Positions 35,956 to 47,236 are shown, counted from the first letter of the stretch. The stretch is 64,000 bases of DNA from Gracilibacillus dipsosauri (GCF_003176895.1 NZ_QGTD01000008.1:1-64000); one strand, 5' to 3'. Made by a program: numbers and translations. Notes: generated by a model not told the origin, from the sequence alone.

Positions 35956-37671
35956 GTGTCCGTTAATAAAAAAGATGTCATTAAACATTTAGAAACGATT
36001 GCAACATTTCTTGAATTAAAAGGAGAAAATCCGTTCAAGATTTCTGCTTACCGTAAGGCAGCACAAGCTATCGAAAAGGACGAAAGAACGATTTCAGCAA
36101 TTGGGGATTTTACAAAGCTACAAGGTGTTGGAAAAGGAACGGCTGCCGTAATTGGGGAATTTATCGAAAAGGAAGCCTCCGAAACACTAGCACAATTAGA
36201 AAAGGAAGTGCCATCCGGACTAGTCCCCCTACTACATCTCCAAGGGTTAGGAGGGAAAAAATTAGCAAAGCTTTACCAAGAATTGAATATTACAGATGCG
36301 GAATCTTTAAGGGAAGCGTGTGAACAAGGAAAAATTCAAAATCTCAAGGGGTTTGGCAAAAAAACGGAAGAAAAAATATTAGAGGCCTTAGATAAAGGGA
36401 ATGAACGACCCGAAAGGCTACCAGTAGCTGTTGTACAACCTATTGTCGAAAAGCTCCAAGCCTATTTGAGTACGATAGAGGAGATCGACCGTTTTTCAAT
36501 TGCTGGAAGTATGCGTCGTCAGCGCGAAACGGTTAAAGATCTGGATTATATCATTTCAACGGATAACCCTGAAGTAGTAAAAGAAAAACTGCTTGCATTC
36601 GATGAACGAATTGATACGATAGCTGCAGGTGATACGAAGGTATCGATTGTCGTAGAAAACCTCTATGAAATAAGCATTGATTTTCGATTAATTAGTGATA
36701 AGGAATTCCCGACAACACTACATCATTTTACAGGGTCTAAGGATCATAATGTTCTTATGCGCCAGCTAGCAAAATCACAAGGGAAAAAAATTAGCGAATA
36801 TGGTGTTGAGAATATTGAGACGGGTGAAGTGGAAACCTTTGATTCTGAGAAAGATTTTTTCCGGAGCTTCGGGCTTCATTATGTACCACCAGAGATGCGT
36901 GAAGGTTCGGATGAACTAGAGCTTGCAAAAGCACCAATATCCATTATGAAAGCTACCGATATTCGTGGCGATTTACACATGCACACTACTTGGAGTGATG
37001 GTGCTCAATCCATTGATGAAATGGTTGAAAGAGCAATAGATAAAGGCTATGATTATATCGCGATCACGGATCATTCTAAATTCCTGCGTGTGGCAAACGG
37101 TCTTGATGAAACAAGATTAAGATTACAGCGTAAAGAAATAGAAAATGCAAGGGAAAAATATCCAAATATCCATATATTTGCTGGTACAGAAATGGATATT
37201 CTACCAAATGGAAAGCTCGATTTTGATGATAACGTACTTGCCGAGCTTGATTTCGTGATTGCATCGATCCATTCAAGCTTTCAACAGTCACAAGATCAAA
37301 TCCATGCAAGGCTATTACAGGCGTTAGAGAATCCTCATGTGGATATGATTGCACATCCAACTGGAAGACTGATCGGAAGAAGAGATGGATACGAGCTAGA
37401 CGTGGAATGGCTCATCGATCAAGCTCAAAAGACGAATACGATTCTCGAGTTGAACGCCAATCCCAATCGATTAGATCTTGCTGCGAAATGGGTCCAGCTA
37501 GCCCAAGAAAAAGGTGTGAAGATCGCGATTAATACAGATGCCCATAGCTTTGGAATGCTCGATCATATGATTATCGGTTGCGGAACTGCTAGAAGAGGAA
37601 GACTGACAAAAGAAACAGTTATTAATTGTTGGTCAAAGGAAGAAATTGTAAATTATATCTCAAATAAATAG
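35956..37671 (+). CDS. polX: DNA polymerase X with PHP domain
   Basis: Family X repair polymerase/exonuclease, 571 aa. N-terminal helix-hairpin-helix domains (about 1-140), a nucleotidyltransferase palm with DLDYIIS and SIDFRLI, and a C-terminal PHP phosphoesterase domain with [30 protein letters not shown] and NTDAHS, giving 3'-5' exonuclease and AP endonuclease function in B. subtilis. GTG follows AAAGGAG by 7 bases and matches family length; upstream in-frame codons lie within yshB. Confidence 0.93.
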   Translation: MSVNKKDVIKHLETIATFLELKGENPFKISAYRKAAQAIEKDERTISAIGDFTKLQGVGKGTAAVIGEFIEKEASETLAQLEKEVPSGLVPLLHLQGLGGKKLAKLYQELNITDAESLREACEQGKIQNLKGFGKKTEEKILEALDKGNERPERLPVAVVQPIVEKLQAYLSTIEEIDRFSIAGSMRRQRETVKDLDYIISTDNPEVVKEKLLAFDERIDTIAAGDTKVSIVVENLYEISIDFRLISDKEFPTTLHHFTGSKDHNVLMRQLAKSQGKKISEYGVENIETGEVETFDSEKDFFRSFGLHYVPPEMREGSDELELAKAPISIMKATDIRGDLHMHTTWSDGAQSIDEMVERAIDKGYDYIAITDHSKFLRVANGLDETRLRLQRKEIENAREKYPNIHIFAGTEMDILPNGKLDFDDNVLAELDFVIASIHSSFQQSQDQIHARLLQALENPHVDMIAHPTGRLIGRRDGYELDVEWLIDQAQKTNTILELNANPNRLDLAAKWVQLAQEKGVKIAINTDAHSFGMLDHMIIGCGTARRGRLTKETVINCWSKEEIVNYISNK

Positions 37672-37688
37672 TAAGAGGAGTTTTGATC

Positions 37689-40040
37689 ATGAATGAACGC
37701 ATCTTTCATGTGTTGGAATTTAGCAAAATCAAGCAACAGCTCATTGATCAAGCTGCGTCCTCGCTTGGTAAAGAAAAAGCCCGTTCCCTTGCTCCGTCCA
37801 CCGATTTAGAAGAAGTGGTTAAATGGCAGGATGAAACGGATGAAGCATTTCATGTCATCCGATTAAATGGAAACGTTCCTTTAGGAGGAATATTTGATAT
37901 AAAGCCAAGTGTCAAAAGAGCGGTTATTGGAGGTGTGCTAACAACACATGAATGTTTAGATATTGCTAGCACAATTTACGGTGGGAAACAATTAAAACAG
38001 TTTCTAGAACAAATAGAAGATTTAGAAATACCTATTATCCATCGATTTACTGATCAAATCGTTCCACTAAATGAATTGGAACGAGAAATCAAAAGCTGTA
38101 TTGATGATCATGGGCATATGATGGATGGAGCTTCTGATAAATTACGTAGTCTACGTTCCAAGATCCGTACAAATGAAAATAAAATTAGAGACAGATTGGA
38201 AAATGTCACACGAACGAAATCCAAAATGCTATCTGATTCGATCATTACTATCCGTAATGACCGTTACGTATTACCAGTTAAAGCAGAATATCGTTCTGCG
38301 ATTGGTGGAATCGTACATGATCAATCATCTTCAGGTGCCACCTTGTTTATGGAGCCTCAATCTGTTGTGGAATTAAACAACGATTTATCATCAACAAAAG
38401 TCGAAGAAAAGCGAGAAATTGAACGTCTTTTAAAGGAGTTATCTATTCGAATTGCAGCAGATGAGAGCTTTTTACTACAAAATGCTGAAGTATTAGCTAT
38501 ATTAGACTTTATTTTTGCGAGAGCGAAGCTTAGTCATCAAATGAAAGCAAGTAGACCAAAAATGAACGATCTTGGTCGAATTAAGATGAAGCAAGCACGA
38601 CATCCACTTATTCCAAGTGAGGAAGTTGTTGCCAATGACATTGAACTAGGTACGGATTATACAGCCATTGTCATTACAGGACCTAACACTGGGGGAAAGA
38701 CCGTTACGCTAAAAATGGTAGGGCTATGCACCCTTATGGCACAATCTGGTTTGCAGATTCCAGCACTGGATGGCTGTGAACTCGCTGTTTTTTCCAATGT
38801 TTTTGCCGATATTGGAGATGAGCAATCTATTGAACAAAGCTTAAGTACTTTCTCTTCTCACATGACCAATATTGTTGATATACTACAAGGCTTTGATGAA
38901 CAATCCTTGTTATTGTTCGATGAGCTTGGTGCAGGTACAGATCCTCAAGAAGGGGCTGCACTTGCTATGTCGATATTAGATCATGTCATTCAGGTAGGAG
39001 CAAGAGTAATAGCAACGACCCATTATCCTGAATTAAAGGCATATGGATATAATCGCAAAGGGGTAACGAATGCATCGGTTGAATTTGATATTCAGACATT
39101 AAAGCCTACCTACCGTTTATTGATTGGTGTGCCTGGTCGTAGTAATGCATTTGAAATATCTAAACGACTTGGATTAGATCCACTTATTATTGAAAATGCA
39201 AAAAGTCAGGTCGGTACGGATTCTAGAAGTGTCGAGAATATGATTGCTTCATTAGAAACGACTAGACGAAAAGCAGAAACAGATTATAAAGAAGCAGAGG
39301 ATCTATTAATAGAAGCGGAACAGTTAAAACGAGATTTGGAGCAACAATGGCAGAAGTTTGAACAACAACGCCAAAGCCTCTACAAGAAGGCAGAAGAAAA
39401 AGCAGAGAAAGCCTTGGAGAAAGCACGTGAGGAAGCGGAATTGATTGTGGCCGATTTGCGGAATATGCGAACAGAGTCAGAGTGGAAGGAACATGAATGG
39501 ATTGAAGCGAAAAAGCTGTTAGATGAAGCGCAACCCGACTTATCAAAAAAAGAAACAAAACAAACGAGTAATAATTTTGACGAAAACAAGGCAAAGGAAT
39601 TAAAGCCAGGAGATGAAGTGAAACTATTGACTCTTGATCAAAAAGGAACGATCATCGAACAATCTGGTAAGAATGAATTTCAAGTGCAAGTTGGTATCAT
39701 GAAATTAAAAGCAAAACGAAAGGATCTACTTTTTATTAGGAGAGAGGAACCAAAGGTTGAAAAACCTTTAGCAACAGTTAGAGGGGCACACTATCATGTC
39801 AAACCAGAATTGGATTTGCGTGGGGAGCGATATGAGGATGCCCTCCAACAGTTGGAAAAGTATATAGACGATTCTTTACTTGCAGGCTATAATAAGGTGT
39901 CGATTATTCATGGAAAAGGAACAGGAGCTTTGCGAAAAGGTGTTCGTGATTTTGCTCGAAAACACTCACGAATAAGGAGTGCACGAGACGGAGAAATGAA
40001 TGAAGGAGGACTGGGAGTTACTGTTTTAGAGCTTAAGTAG
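37689..40040 (+). CDS. mutS2: MutS2 endonuclease/ribosome collision factor
   Basis: MutS-like ATPase of 783 aa without mismatch-binding domain. Walker [14 protein letters not shown], Walker [17 protein letters not shown], an ABC-type STFSSHM signature, a long coiled coil (about 515-620) and a C-terminal Smr nuclease domain ([12 protein letters not shown] and [13 protein letters not shown]). In B. subtilis it suppresses recombination and splits stalled ribosomes. The ATG is 8 bases after AAGAGGAG; a TTG two codons earlier is too close. Confidence 0.93.
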   Translation: MNERIFHVLEFSKIKQQLIDQAASSLGKEKARSLAPSTDLEEVVKWQDETDEAFHVIRLNGNVPLGGIFDIKPSVKRAVIGGVLTTHECLDIASTIYGGKQLKQFLEQIEDLEIPIIHRFTDQIVPLNELEREIKSCIDDHGHMMDGASDKLRSLRSKIRTNENKIRDRLENVTRTKSKMLSDSIITIRNDRYVLPVKAEYRSAIGGIVHDQSSSGATLFMEPQSVVELNNDLSSTKVEEKREIERLLKELSIRIAADESFLLQNAEVLAILDFIFARAKLSHQMKASRPKMNDLGRIKMKQARHPLIPSEEVVANDIELGTDYTAIVITGPNTGGKTVTLKMVGLCTLMAQSGLQIPALDGCELAVFSNVFADIGDEQSIEQSLSTFSSHMTNIVDILQGFDEQSLLLFDELGAGTDPQEGAALAMSILDHVIQVGARVIATTHYPELKAYGYNRKGVTNASVEFDIQTLKPTYRLLIGVPGRSNAFEISKRLGLDPLIIENAKSQVGTDSRSVENMIASLETTRRKAETDYKEAEDLLIEAEQLKRDLEQQWQKFEQQRQSLYKKAEEKAEKALEKAREEAELIVADLRNMRTESEWKEHEWIEAKKLLDEAQPDLSKKETKQTSNNFDENKAKELKPGDEVKLLTLDQKGTIIEQSGKNEFQVQVGIMKLKAKRKDLLFIRREEPKVEKPLATVRGAHYHVKPELDLRGERYEDALQQLEKYIDDSLLAGYNKVSIIHGKGTGALRKGVRDFARKHSRIRSARDGEMNEGGLGVTVLELK

Positions 40041-40075
40041 ATGTGAAATTCATAAAAGTTAGGAGGAAGGTGCCA

Positions 40076-40483
40076 TTGACGGGTTTTTGGGGAAATATAT
40101 TTGTGGAAACGGCAGCAAGATATAGTGTTGCCATACTATGTCTGATCGTATTTCTAGTCATTTTTGAACTGGTTACATCCTATAAAAATTGGGACGAAAT
40201 TAAAAATGGAAATTTGAGTGTAGCAATGGCAACAGGTGGGAAAATTTTCGGTATTGCCAACATATTCCGTTATTCTATTGAGCACAATGATACACTCATT
40301 GAAAGTATGACATGGGGATTCTTTGGGTTTGTCTTATTATTATTTGGTTATTTCATTTTTGAATTTTTAACACCTACCTATAAAATCGATCATGAAATCG
40401 CCAACGACAACCGTGCTGTCGGCTTTATCTCGATGGTTATTTCTGTCGGTCTCTCCTTTGTCATCGGTTCAAGTATTGGATAA
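40076..40483 (+). CDS. yshE: DUF350 membrane protein YshE
   Basis: A 135-aa protein with four membrane segments and the DUF350 pattern: NLSVAMATGGKIFGIA in the first half and NRAVGFISMVISVGLS in the second, an internal duplication typical of the family. TTG is chosen because AGGAGGAAGG lies 5 bases upstream. It follows mutS2 as in Bacillus. Role unknown. Confidence 0.8.
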   Translation: MTGFWGNIFVETAARYSVAILCLIVFLVIFELVTSYKNWDEIKNGNLSVAMATGGKIFGIANIFRYSIEHNDTLIESMTWGFFGFVLLLFGYFIFEFLTPTYKIDHEIANDNRAVGFISMVISVGLSFVIGSSIG

Positions 40484-40498
40484 AAAGGAGTGGCCATA

Positions 40499-40579
40499 TT
40501 GAAAACATTAGCATATGTGTTGATGGTGATTGCAGCAATTTTTTTAATTGTCGGGGTATACTATGTCCTGCAAATTTGA
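40499..40579 (+). CDS. 26-aa single-pass membrane peptide
   Basis: TTG start with AAAAAGGAG 8 bases upstream, the site beginning at the yshE stop codon. It reads MKTLAYVLMVIAAI then FLIVGVYYVLQI, a near-complete single membrane helix, and ends at TGA. Coupling to yshE suggests a partner subunit or regulatory peptide. No homologue is known to me. Confidence 0.55.
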   Translation: MKTLAYVLMVIAAIFLIVGVYYVLQI

Positions 40580-40661
40580 AGAATAAGCAAAGTATTAGTA
40601 AGTTATTCCTCAATGGTGTTATACTATAGGAGAAATTTTCAAATGCAAAGGAGGAAACAGC

Positions 40662-40976
40662 ATGGCAATTGTAAAAGCGACCGATACTACGTTTAATACT
40701 GAAACGAGTGAAGGCTTAGTATTAGCTGATTTTTGGGCAACTTGGTGTGGACCTTGTAAAATGATTGCACCTGTGCTTGAGGAAATAGATAGCGAAATGA
40801 GCGATTCCGTGAAAATCGTAAAATTAGATGTGGATGAAAACCAAGAAACAGCTGGCAAATTTGGGGTTATGAGTATTCCAACTTTATTGCTTTTCAAGGA
40901 TGGAGAAGTAGTAGATCAAGTTGTTGGATATCAACCGAAAGAAGCACTTGTTGAGCTAATTAACAAACACGGATAA
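40662..40976 (+). CDS. trxA: Thioredoxin
   Basis: Cytosolic disulfide reductase of 104 aa. The active site is ATWCGPCKM with C29 and C32; the cis-Pro lies in [17 protein letters not shown] precedes the ATG. Single gene with its own terminator, before uvrC as in Bacillus. Confidence 0.97.
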   Translation: MAIVKATDTTFNTETSEGLVLADFWATWCGPCKMIAPVLEEIDSEMSDSVKIVKLDVDENQETAGKFGVMSIPTLLLFKDGEVVDQVVGYQPKEALVELINKHG

Positions 40977-40995
40977 TTTTAAATCTGAACGTATG

Positions 40996-41040
40996 ATACC
41001 CCTTGTGATAGCTTTTATGCTATAATAAGGGGTATTTATA
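40996..41040 (+). terminator. Terminator of trxA
   Basis: ATACCCCTT pairs with AAGGGGTAT, with an inner GATAGC/GCTAT stem. The inner arm also carries TATAAT, which could be the -10 of uvrC. Confidence 0.7.
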
Positions 41041-41064
41041 TTGTACGTAAGAAGGTGATGATAG

Positions 41065-42849
41065 ATGAATGAATGGATAAAGGAGAAACTAGCAGTATTA
41101 CCGGCTCAACCTGGTTGTTACCTTATGAAGGATAAGCATGGAACGGTGATCTATGTAGGTAAATCAAAAATGCTTCGCAATCGAGTAAAATCATACTTTA
41201 TTGGTGCAAATGATCAAAAAACACAACGTCTTGTCCGAGAAATTCATGACTTTGAGTATATTGTCACAAGCTCGGAAATCGAAGCATTGATATTAGAGAT
41301 GAACTTAATCAAAAAATATGATCCAAAGTATAATGTTCTATTAAAAGATGATAAATCGTATCCTTTTCTTAAAATTACCAATGAACGGCATCCTAGATTA
41401 ATTGTAACCCGCAAGGTGAAGAAGGATAAAGGTAAATATTTTGGTCCATATCCGAACGTCTTAGCGGCTCGAGAAACGAAGAAATTATTAGATCGTTTAT
41501 ATCCTTTACGAAAATGCAATAATCCAAAAGGAAGACATTGTTTGTATTATCATATGAATCAATGCTTAGCATGCTCTGAAAATCCTCCTACGAAAGAGGA
41601 ATATCAGAAGATTGTTCAAGAAGTAGCTAGTTTTTTAAATGGTGGTCATCGTGAAATCAAGAAAGAATTAAAAACGAAAATGCTCCAAGCCTCTGATGAT
41701 ATGAACTTTGAAAGGGCAAAAGAACTCCGAGATCTCATTCAACATATTGAATCAGTAATGGAACAACAGAAAATGACCATGAATGATCAGCTAAATCGTG
41801 ATGTGTTTGGCTTTAGTTATGACAAAGGCTGGATGTGTGTTCAAGTCTTTTTTATCAGACAAGGAAAACTAATTGAACGAGATGTTTCATTATTTCCTTT
41901 CTTTGACGATGCCGAGGAGACATTTCTCAGTTTCGTTGGTAGTTTTTATTTACATCACCATCACCCTAAGCCAAAGCAAGTGCTCGTACCCCTCCCAACA
42001 GATGCGAATTTGCTGAAGGAATTATTAGAAGTAGATGTTCACATACCTATGCGTGGTCGAAAGAAGGAATTAGTCGAACTCGCAACAAAGAACGCAGAAA
42101 TAGCTTTAAAAGAGAAATTCAGCATAATAGAGCAAAATGAAGAAAGAACAATTAAGGCTGTAGAGAGGTTAGGAGAAGCTTTAAATATTGAGACACCTTA
42201 TCGAATTGAAGCCTTCGATAATTCGAATATACAAGGTACTGATCCAGTTTCTGCTATGGTCGTATTTATGGATGGAAAGCCCGCAAAAAAAGAGTATCGA
42301 AAATATAAAATTAAAGCAGTAGAGGGTCCTGATGATTATGATACGATGCGGGAAGTGATGCGCAGAAGGTATACCAGACTATTAAAGGAAGGAAATCCTC
42401 TACCAGATTTAATTTTAGTAGATGGGGCAAAAGGACAAATGTCAGCTGCTTTAGATGTGTTAGAAAATGAACTCGGCTTGGATATACCACTATGTGGCCT
42501 AGCTAAAGATGATAAGCATCGAACGAGTGAGCTATTATATGGGCATCCTGTCCAAGTAGTAGATTTAGATCGACGTTCTCATGAATTTTATCTTATTCAG
42601 CGCATTCAAGACGAGGTTCATCGATTCGCGATTACCTTTCATCGACAGCTCAGAGGGAAAAGTGCATTTCGTTCTCAGTTAGATGATATACCAGGCGTTG
42701 GTGCTCAGCGGAAGAAGCTTCTATTAACTCATTACAAATCTTTAAATGAAATAAAAGCAGCAACGATTGAAGACATTGTAAGGCTAGGTATTCCAGAAGC
42801 TATCGCCAATAATATTATCACGAAATTAAATGAAGAAAAAGGAAGTTAG
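41065..42849 (+). CDS. uvrC: Excinuclease ABC subunit C
   Basis: Dual-incision nuclease of nucleotide excision repair, 594 aa. The GIY-YIG domain (about 12-95) has PGCYLMKD and VIYVGKSK; a Cys cluster [20 protein letters not shown] follows; the UVR motif lies about 200-235; the RNase H-like domain has [18 protein letters not shown] and [10 protein letters not shown]; helix-hairpin-helix repeats end the protein. Confidence 0.95.
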   Translation: MNEWIKEKLAVLPAQPGCYLMKDKHGTVIYVGKSKMLRNRVKSYFIGANDQKTQRLVREIHDFEYIVTSSEIEALILEMNLIKKYDPKYNVLLKDDKSYPFLKITNERHPRLIVTRKVKKDKGKYFGPYPNVLAARETKKLLDRLYPLRKCNNPKGRHCLYYHMNQCLACSENPPTKEEYQKIVQEVASFLNGGHREIKKELKTKMLQASDDMNFERAKELRDLIQHIESVMEQQKMTMNDQLNRDVFGFSYDKGWMCVQVFFIRQGKLIERDVSLFPFFDDAEETFLSFVGSFYLHHHHPKPKQVLVPLPTDANLLKELLEVDVHIPMRGRKKELVELATKNAEIALKEKFSIIEQNEERTIKAVERLGEALNIETPYRIEAFDNSNIQGTDPVSAMVVFMDGKPAKKEYRKYKIKAVEGPDDYDTMREVMRRRYTRLLKEGNPLPDLILVDGAKGQMSAALDVLENELGLDIPLCGLAKDDKHRTSELLYGHPVQVVDLDRRSHEFYLIQRIQDEVHRFAITFHRQLRGKSAFRSQLDDIPGVGAQRKKLLLTHYKSLNEIKAATIEDIVRLGIPEAIANNIITKLNEEKGS

Positions 42850-42877
42850 CACATTACTTAGTAAAACGATAGTTCAT

Positions 42878-42915
42878 AACAAGCCTCCGGACCATTTGGT
42901 CCGGAGGTTCTTGTT
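42878..42915. terminator. Bidirectional terminator uvrC/yslB
   Basis: CCTCCGGACCA pairs with TGGTCCGGAGG inside AACAAG/CTTGTT arms, between convergent genes. Confidence 0.85.
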
Positions 42916-42931
42916 CGAAAAGGTCACTTTT

Positions 42932-43366
42932 TTATTTTTTTTCCATGTACATAACATGGAAAAATACTTGTCCTTTTTTAATTTCAGGTAAGCATTCACA
43001 ATCTTTTTTCGTAATTTGCTCCATTGCATCCGCTAGAAAGCCGGCTTCAATTTGAAATTCAATTTGTTGAATTGTTTCTAATCTAGATCGAACAATTTCA
43101 CCAGCTAATTCAAAAATATAGCCTCTGCGCTTTTCTTTTACGAGGAAAAGCTCGCCCCATCCGACATGAAGAAAGAATTCTTGAAGCTCTTCGGTTGAAA
43201 TCCATTCACTTTTCCTTGCTAAATTTTTCCCTAAAATATATAAGATAAAATCAGTTTCCTTACCAAACATATCAGGTAAGCCTATGTATCTTAATAAATC
43301 ATAACCACTACTTGTTGTTTGAAGGTTTGCTAGAATGGTTGCGATGTTGGTTTCTTTTTCTGTCAA
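42932..43366 (-). CDS. yslB: DUF2507 protein YslB
   Basis: A 144-aa protein of the DUF2507 family (4-vinyl-reductase-like fold), with GYDLLRYIGLPDM, YILGKNLAR and the C-terminal ligand-like segment LEAGFLADAMEQI close to B. subtilis YslB. TTG is preferred as start: AGAGGGGAAC lies just upstream, and the length matches. A longer frame with ATG 30 codons upstream lacks a ribosome site. Function unknown. It neighbours sdhCAB as in Bacillus. Confidence 0.82.
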   Translation of the reverse strand: MTEKETNIATILANLQTTSSGYDLLRYIGLPDMFGKETDFILYILGKNLARKSEWISTEELQEFFLHVGWGELFLVKEKRRGYIFELAGEIVRSRLETIQQIEFQIEAGFLADAMEQITKKDCECLPEIKKGQVFFHVMYMEKK

Positions 43367-43850
43367 AATAGTTCCCCTCTCTTTACTGCCTCTGTTAGAC
43401 AATTCCCTATCAGTTAGATTCGAATTATATTCTTCTCGTGAAATAGGTACTAACATGCTGAAAAGATATTCATTATTTCCGATAATTCCATTATCACCTT
43501 TTTCCCTTTTTTCTGCAATAAACTTTTCATAATAGTTGATGAATTTTCTTTCATTCTAAGTAAAATCCTTAATAATTCGACAATTAATCATTCGAAATAC
43601 CGCTCGTTTTCTTGACGCTTTTTCCTGATAGAAGTACAATAGTTGTGGTGACAATATACGAATTTCTTTGGATGGGTTTGTCTCGTAATAAGTAGGAAAA
43701 GAAACGAAAGAGAATAACGGTTAAAAAAGCTTGTACAGAATGATTAACAGGCTGTGCCATTCCTAACGAGATGTAAAGCGCTTCATTTTAAGCGTTTTAG
43801 AAATCGTATGTTGGAGAGTAATTATCTATATTAGAGGGGGGTACAAACGA
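43367..43850 (+). promoter_or_regulatory. yslB-sdhC intergenic region with sdhCAB promoter
   Basis: TTGACG at 43612-43617 and TACAAT at 43635-43640 with 17-bp spacing give a housekeeping promoter and a leader of about 200 nt before sdhC. The leader holds an AAGCGCTT palindrome that only weakly resembles a cre. The leader could be the target of small-RNA control, as sdhC is in B. subtilis (FsrA); I see no direct evidence. The first 240 bases show no gene. Confidence 0.55.
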
Positions 43851-44459
43851 GTGGAGAATAGGGAATTCTTTTATCGCAGATTGCATTCACTACTAGGGGT
43901 AATACCAATAGGGATCTTCTTAATACAGCATTTAGTTGTGAACCATTTTGCCGTTTACGGTCCAGAAAGCTTCAATAAGGCAGCACATTTTATGGAATCA
44001 TTACCATTCCGTTATGCATTAGAGCTTCTCATCATCTTTTTGCCGATTCTCTTTCATGCAGTATTAGGAGTGTATATCGTATTCGTTGCTAAAAACAATG
44101 TTAGTCGCTACGGATTCTTTCGAAACTGGATGTTCTTTTTACAACGTATTACAGGAATTATCACCCTAATATTTATTGTATGGCATGTTTGGCAGACACG
44201 AATTCAGATAGGGCTAGGAAATGTAGAACTTGACTATAGCTTGATGGAAGATATCTTATCAAATCCTGCTATGTTTGGATTTTATATTCTTGGTGTTGTT
44301 TCCACAACTTTTCACTTTGCGAATGGATTGTGGAGCTTCCTAGTAAGTTGGGGAATTACAGTAACACCTCGTTCACAAAAAATCGCTACATATGCAACGA
44401 TTTTAGTTTTCCTAGCAGTAACATATATTGGTGTTCGAGCATTATTCGCATTTGTATAA
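43851..44459 (+). CDS. sdhC: Succinate dehydrogenase cytochrome b558
   Basis: Membrane anchor of complex II of the Bacillus type, 202 aa with five helices and two haems. Conserved His residues appear in FYRRLHSLLG, IQHLVVNHF, FHAVLGVY, WHVWQTR and FHFANGLWSF, enough to ligate both haems. GTG start after AGAGGGGGG. Confidence 0.94.
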   Translation: MENREFFYRRLHSLLGVIPIGIFLIQHLVVNHFAVYGPESFNKAAHFMESLPFRYALELLIIFLPILFHAVLGVYIVFVAKNNVSRYGFFRNWMFFLQRITGIITLIFIVWHVWQTRIQIGLGNVELDYSLMEDILSNPAMFGFYILGVVSTTFHFANGLWSFLVSWGITVTPRSQKIATYATILVFLAVTYIGVRALFAFV

Positions 44460-44494
44460 GAGATTGTTATTTATGGAAGTAAAAAGGAGTGAGT

Positions 44495-46252
44495 ATGGGA
44501 ATGAGTGATCGCAATATTGTTATTGTTGGTGGTGGTCTAGCAGGGTTAATGGCCACTATTAAAGCAGCAGAAGAAGGGGTACATGTTGACCTATTATCCA
44601 TTGTACCAGTAAAACGCTCTCACTCTGTTTGTGCACAAGGTGGTATTAATGGTGCAGTGAATACAAAAGGGGAAGGAGATTCCCCATGGGTACACTTTGA
44701 TGATACAGTTTATGGAGGAGACTTCTTAGCAAATCAACCTCCGGTAAAAGCAATGTGTGAAGCTGCTCCTGGAATTATACATATGCTGGATCGTATGGGC
44801 GTTATGTTTAACCGTACTTCGGAAGGTTTACTAGATTTCCGACGTTTCGGTGGAACCCAACATCATCGGACAGCATATGCAGGTGCAACAACAGGGCAAC
44901 AATTATTATATGCATTAGATGAGCAAGTACGTCGTTATGAGGTACAAGGATTAGTTACAAAATACGAAGGCTGGGAATTTATTTCAGCAGTAATAGATGA
45001 TGAAGGAATTGGTCGTGGAATAGTCGGCCAGAATATTAAGTCACACGAATTGAAAGTATTTAAAGCAGATGCAACGATTTTTGCGAGTGGTGGACCTGGT
45101 ATCATCTTTGGTAAGTCTACGAATTCTGTTATTAATACCGGTTCTGCTGCAGCATCACTTTATTTACAAGGTGCTATATATGCGAATGGTGAATTTATTC
45201 AAATTCACCCAACCGCGATTCCTGGGGACGATAAACTGCGTCTAATGAGTGAATCTGCCCGTGGTGAAGGTGGTCGCCTTTGGACATACAAGGACGGAGA
45301 ACCATGGTATTTCCTTGAAGAGAAATACCCTGCATATGGAAACCTTGTACCACGTGATATCGCAACACGTGAAATATTCGATGTTTGTGTGAATCAGAAG
45401 TTAGGTATTAACGGGGAGAATATGGTGTACTTAGACCTTTCTCACAAGGATCCGAAGGAACTAGATATCAAGCTAGGTGGTATTATCGAAATCTATGAAA
45501 AATTCGTAGGGGAAGACCCGCGCAAGGTTCCAATGAAAATCTTCCCAGCCGTTCACTATTCAATGGGGGGACTATGGGTAGATTATGATCAAATGACAAA
45601 TATACCAGGAATCTTTGCTGCAGGGGAATGTGATTACACACAGCATGGCGCAAACCGCCTTGGAGCGAACTCTTTATTGTCCTCTATATATGGTGGAATG
45701 GTTGCAGGTCCAAATGCCATTAAGTATCTTGACGGACTCGAAAAAACCGTTGATGACATCCCTTCCTCCTTATTTGACAGCAGATTAAAAGAAGAAGAAG
45801 CAACTTTTGATCAACTGTTGAATATGAAAGGGGAAGAAAATGCTTATCAAATCCACAAAGAGCTTGGAGAATGGATGACAGATAACGTAACCGTTGTACG
45901 CGATAATGCAAAGCTATTAAAAACGGATGAAAAAATCCAAGAGTTATTAGAACGCTGGGAGAATATTAACATCAATGATAGCTCACGATGGAATAACCAA
46001 GGTGTTATGTTTACTCGTCAATTGAAAAATATGCTCCATTTAGCTCGCGTGATTACACAAGGTGCTTATAATCGTAACGAAAGTCGAGGGGCACATTACA
46101 AGCCAGAATTTCCTGATCGTAATGATGAAGAATGGTTAAAAACAACCAAGGCAACCTTTGATCGTACAACAAATGCTCCAAAGTTTGAGTATGAGGATGT
46201 GGATGTTTCATTAATCCCACCTAGAAAACGTGACTACACGAAGAAGAAATAA
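44495..46252 (+). CDS. sdhA: Succinate dehydrogenase flavoprotein subunit
   Basis: FAD-bearing catalytic subunit oxidising succinate to fumarate, 585 aa. The N-terminal FAD fold is IVGGGLAGLMATIKAAE; SHSVCAQGG and the HHRTAYAGATTG region include the flavin-linked His; SESARGEGG and GANRLGANSLLSSIYGG are active-site and FAD segments. The ATG 5 bases after AAGGAG is chosen; a GTG two codons before is inside the ribosome site. Confidence 0.95.
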   Translation: MGMSDRNIVIVGGGLAGLMATIKAAEEGVHVDLLSIVPVKRSHSVCAQGGINGAVNTKGEGDSPWVHFDDTVYGGDFLANQPPVKAMCEAAPGIIHMLDRMGVMFNRTSEGLLDFRRFGGTQHHRTAYAGATTGQQLLYALDEQVRRYEVQGLVTKYEGWEFISAVIDDEGIGRGIVGQNIKSHELKVFKADATIFASGGPGIIFGKSTNSVINTGSAAASLYLQGAIYANGEFIQIHPTAIPGDDKLRLMSESARGEGGRLWTYKDGEPWYFLEEKYPAYGNLVPRDIATREIFDVCVNQKLGINGENMVYLDLSHKDPKELDIKLGGIIEIYEKFVGEDPRKVPMKIFPAVHYSMGGLWVDYDQMTNIPGIFAAGECDYTQHGANRLGANSLLSSIYGGMVAGPNAIKYLDGLEKTVDDIPSSLFDSRLKEEEATFDQLLNMKGEENAYQIHKELGEWMTDNVTVVRDNAKLLKTDEKIQELLERWENININDSSRWNNQGVMFTRQLKNMLHLARVITQGAYNRNESRGAHYKPEFPDRNDEEWLKTTKATFDRTTNAPKFEYEDVDVSLIPPRKRDYTKKK

Positions 46253-46269
46253 AAAGGGGGTAGCGAGAG

Positions 46270-47031
46270 ATGGCAGAAGAAAAAATTACGCTAATAGTAA
46301 CACGTCAAGACAGCCCTGATTCTTCTCCTTATGAGGAGACCTTTAAGATCAATTATCGTAAGAATATGAATATCATCTCAGCATTAATGGAAACCCAAAA
46401 GAATCCAGTCAATGCTTCCGGCGAGCCAGTTGCCCCAGTACAATGGGAGTCCAACTGTCTTGAAGAGGTTTGTGGCGCATGTTCCATGGTCATTAATGGG
46501 GAACCTAGACAAGCATGTTCTACACTTGTAGATAAACTTGAGCAACCAATTCGAGTTGCACCTATGACTACCTTTCCAGTTGTCCGTGACTTAGTGGTAG
46601 ACCGTAGTCGAATGTTCGAATCCTTAAAGAAAGTAAAAGCATGGATTCCAATCGATGGTACTTACGATTTAGGGCCAGGCCCAAGAATGCCTGAGAAAAA
46701 ACGTCAATGGGCGTATGAATTATCCAAATGTATGACTTGTGGTGTTTGTCTCGAAGCATGTCCTAACGTCAACAGCAAATCAGACTTTATCGGACCAGCT
46801 CCTTTATCACAAGTACGTCTGTTTAATGCACACCCAACAGGCGATATGAATAAATCAGAGCGATTAGAAGCACTAATGGAAGACGGAGGCATTTCAGGCT
46901 GTGGAAACTCACAAAACTGTGTGCAGGTTTGTCCTAAAGGAATTCCATTAACTACTTCAATCGCTGCATTAAATCGTGATACAAATATCCAATCATTTAA
47001 AAACTTTTTCGGAAGCGATCATGCTTATTAA
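46270..47031 (+). CDS. sdhB: Succinate dehydrogenase iron-sulfur subunit
   Basis: Carries electrons from FAD to haem and menaquinone; 253 aa. The [2Fe-2S] ligands lie in CLEEVCGACSM and later RQAC; the [4Fe-4S] and [3Fe-4S] ligands in CMTCGVCLEACP and CGNSQNCVQVCPKGIP. Start preceded by AAAAAGGGGG. Confidence 0.95.
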   Translation: MAEEKITLIVTRQDSPDSSPYEETFKINYRKNMNIISALMETQKNPVNASGEPVAPVQWESNCLEEVCGACSMVINGEPRQACSTLVDKLEQPIRVAPMTTFPVVRDLVVDRSRMFESLKKVKAWIPIDGTYDLGPGPRMPEKKRQWAYELSKCMTCGVCLEACPNVNSKSDFIGPAPLSQVRLFNAHPTGDMNKSERLEALMEDGGISGCGNSQNCVQVCPKGIPLTTSIAALNRDTNIQSFKNFFGSDHAY

Positions 47032-47040
47032 GATTAAAGA

Positions 47041-47072
47041 AGCCTTCTCCAGTTAATGGGGAAGGCTTTTCT
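47041..47072 (+). terminator. Terminator of sdhCAB
   Basis: AGCCTTC pairs with GAAGGCT over a 13-base loop whose CC and GG can also pair, followed by TTTTCTT. Confidence 0.8.
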
Positions 47073-47085
47073 TATTGAATTAGAG

Positions 47086-47183
47086 AGTTGTAAAAAAAGA
47101 GAGGCAACTTGCAAAAATAAGTGGAAAGTTGCAAAAAAAGAGAGGCAACTTGCAAGAATAAGCGGAGAGTTGCAAAAAAAAAA
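47086..47183. repeat. 41-bp tandem repeat with dyad core
   Basis: AGTTG(C/T)AAAAAAAGAGAGG begins at 47086, 47127 and (partial) 47168, a 41-bp period. Each unit contains AAGTTGC facing GCAACTT, a 7-bp hairpin. Each unit also splits into two 20/21-base halves starting TTGCAAAAA, which align with the 20-bp unit of the pheT-rnhC array. Confidence 0.85.
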
Positions 47184-47236
47184 ATAGCACTCCCAAAAAT
47201 CTTCAGAAAATATACTAATTATTTTTGTATTAAATG

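Noticed and set aside
43776-43790. cre site in the sdhC leader (AAGCGCTT palindrome)
   Set aside because: The outer bases do not match the TG..CA ends of the consensus; kept only as a weak remark.
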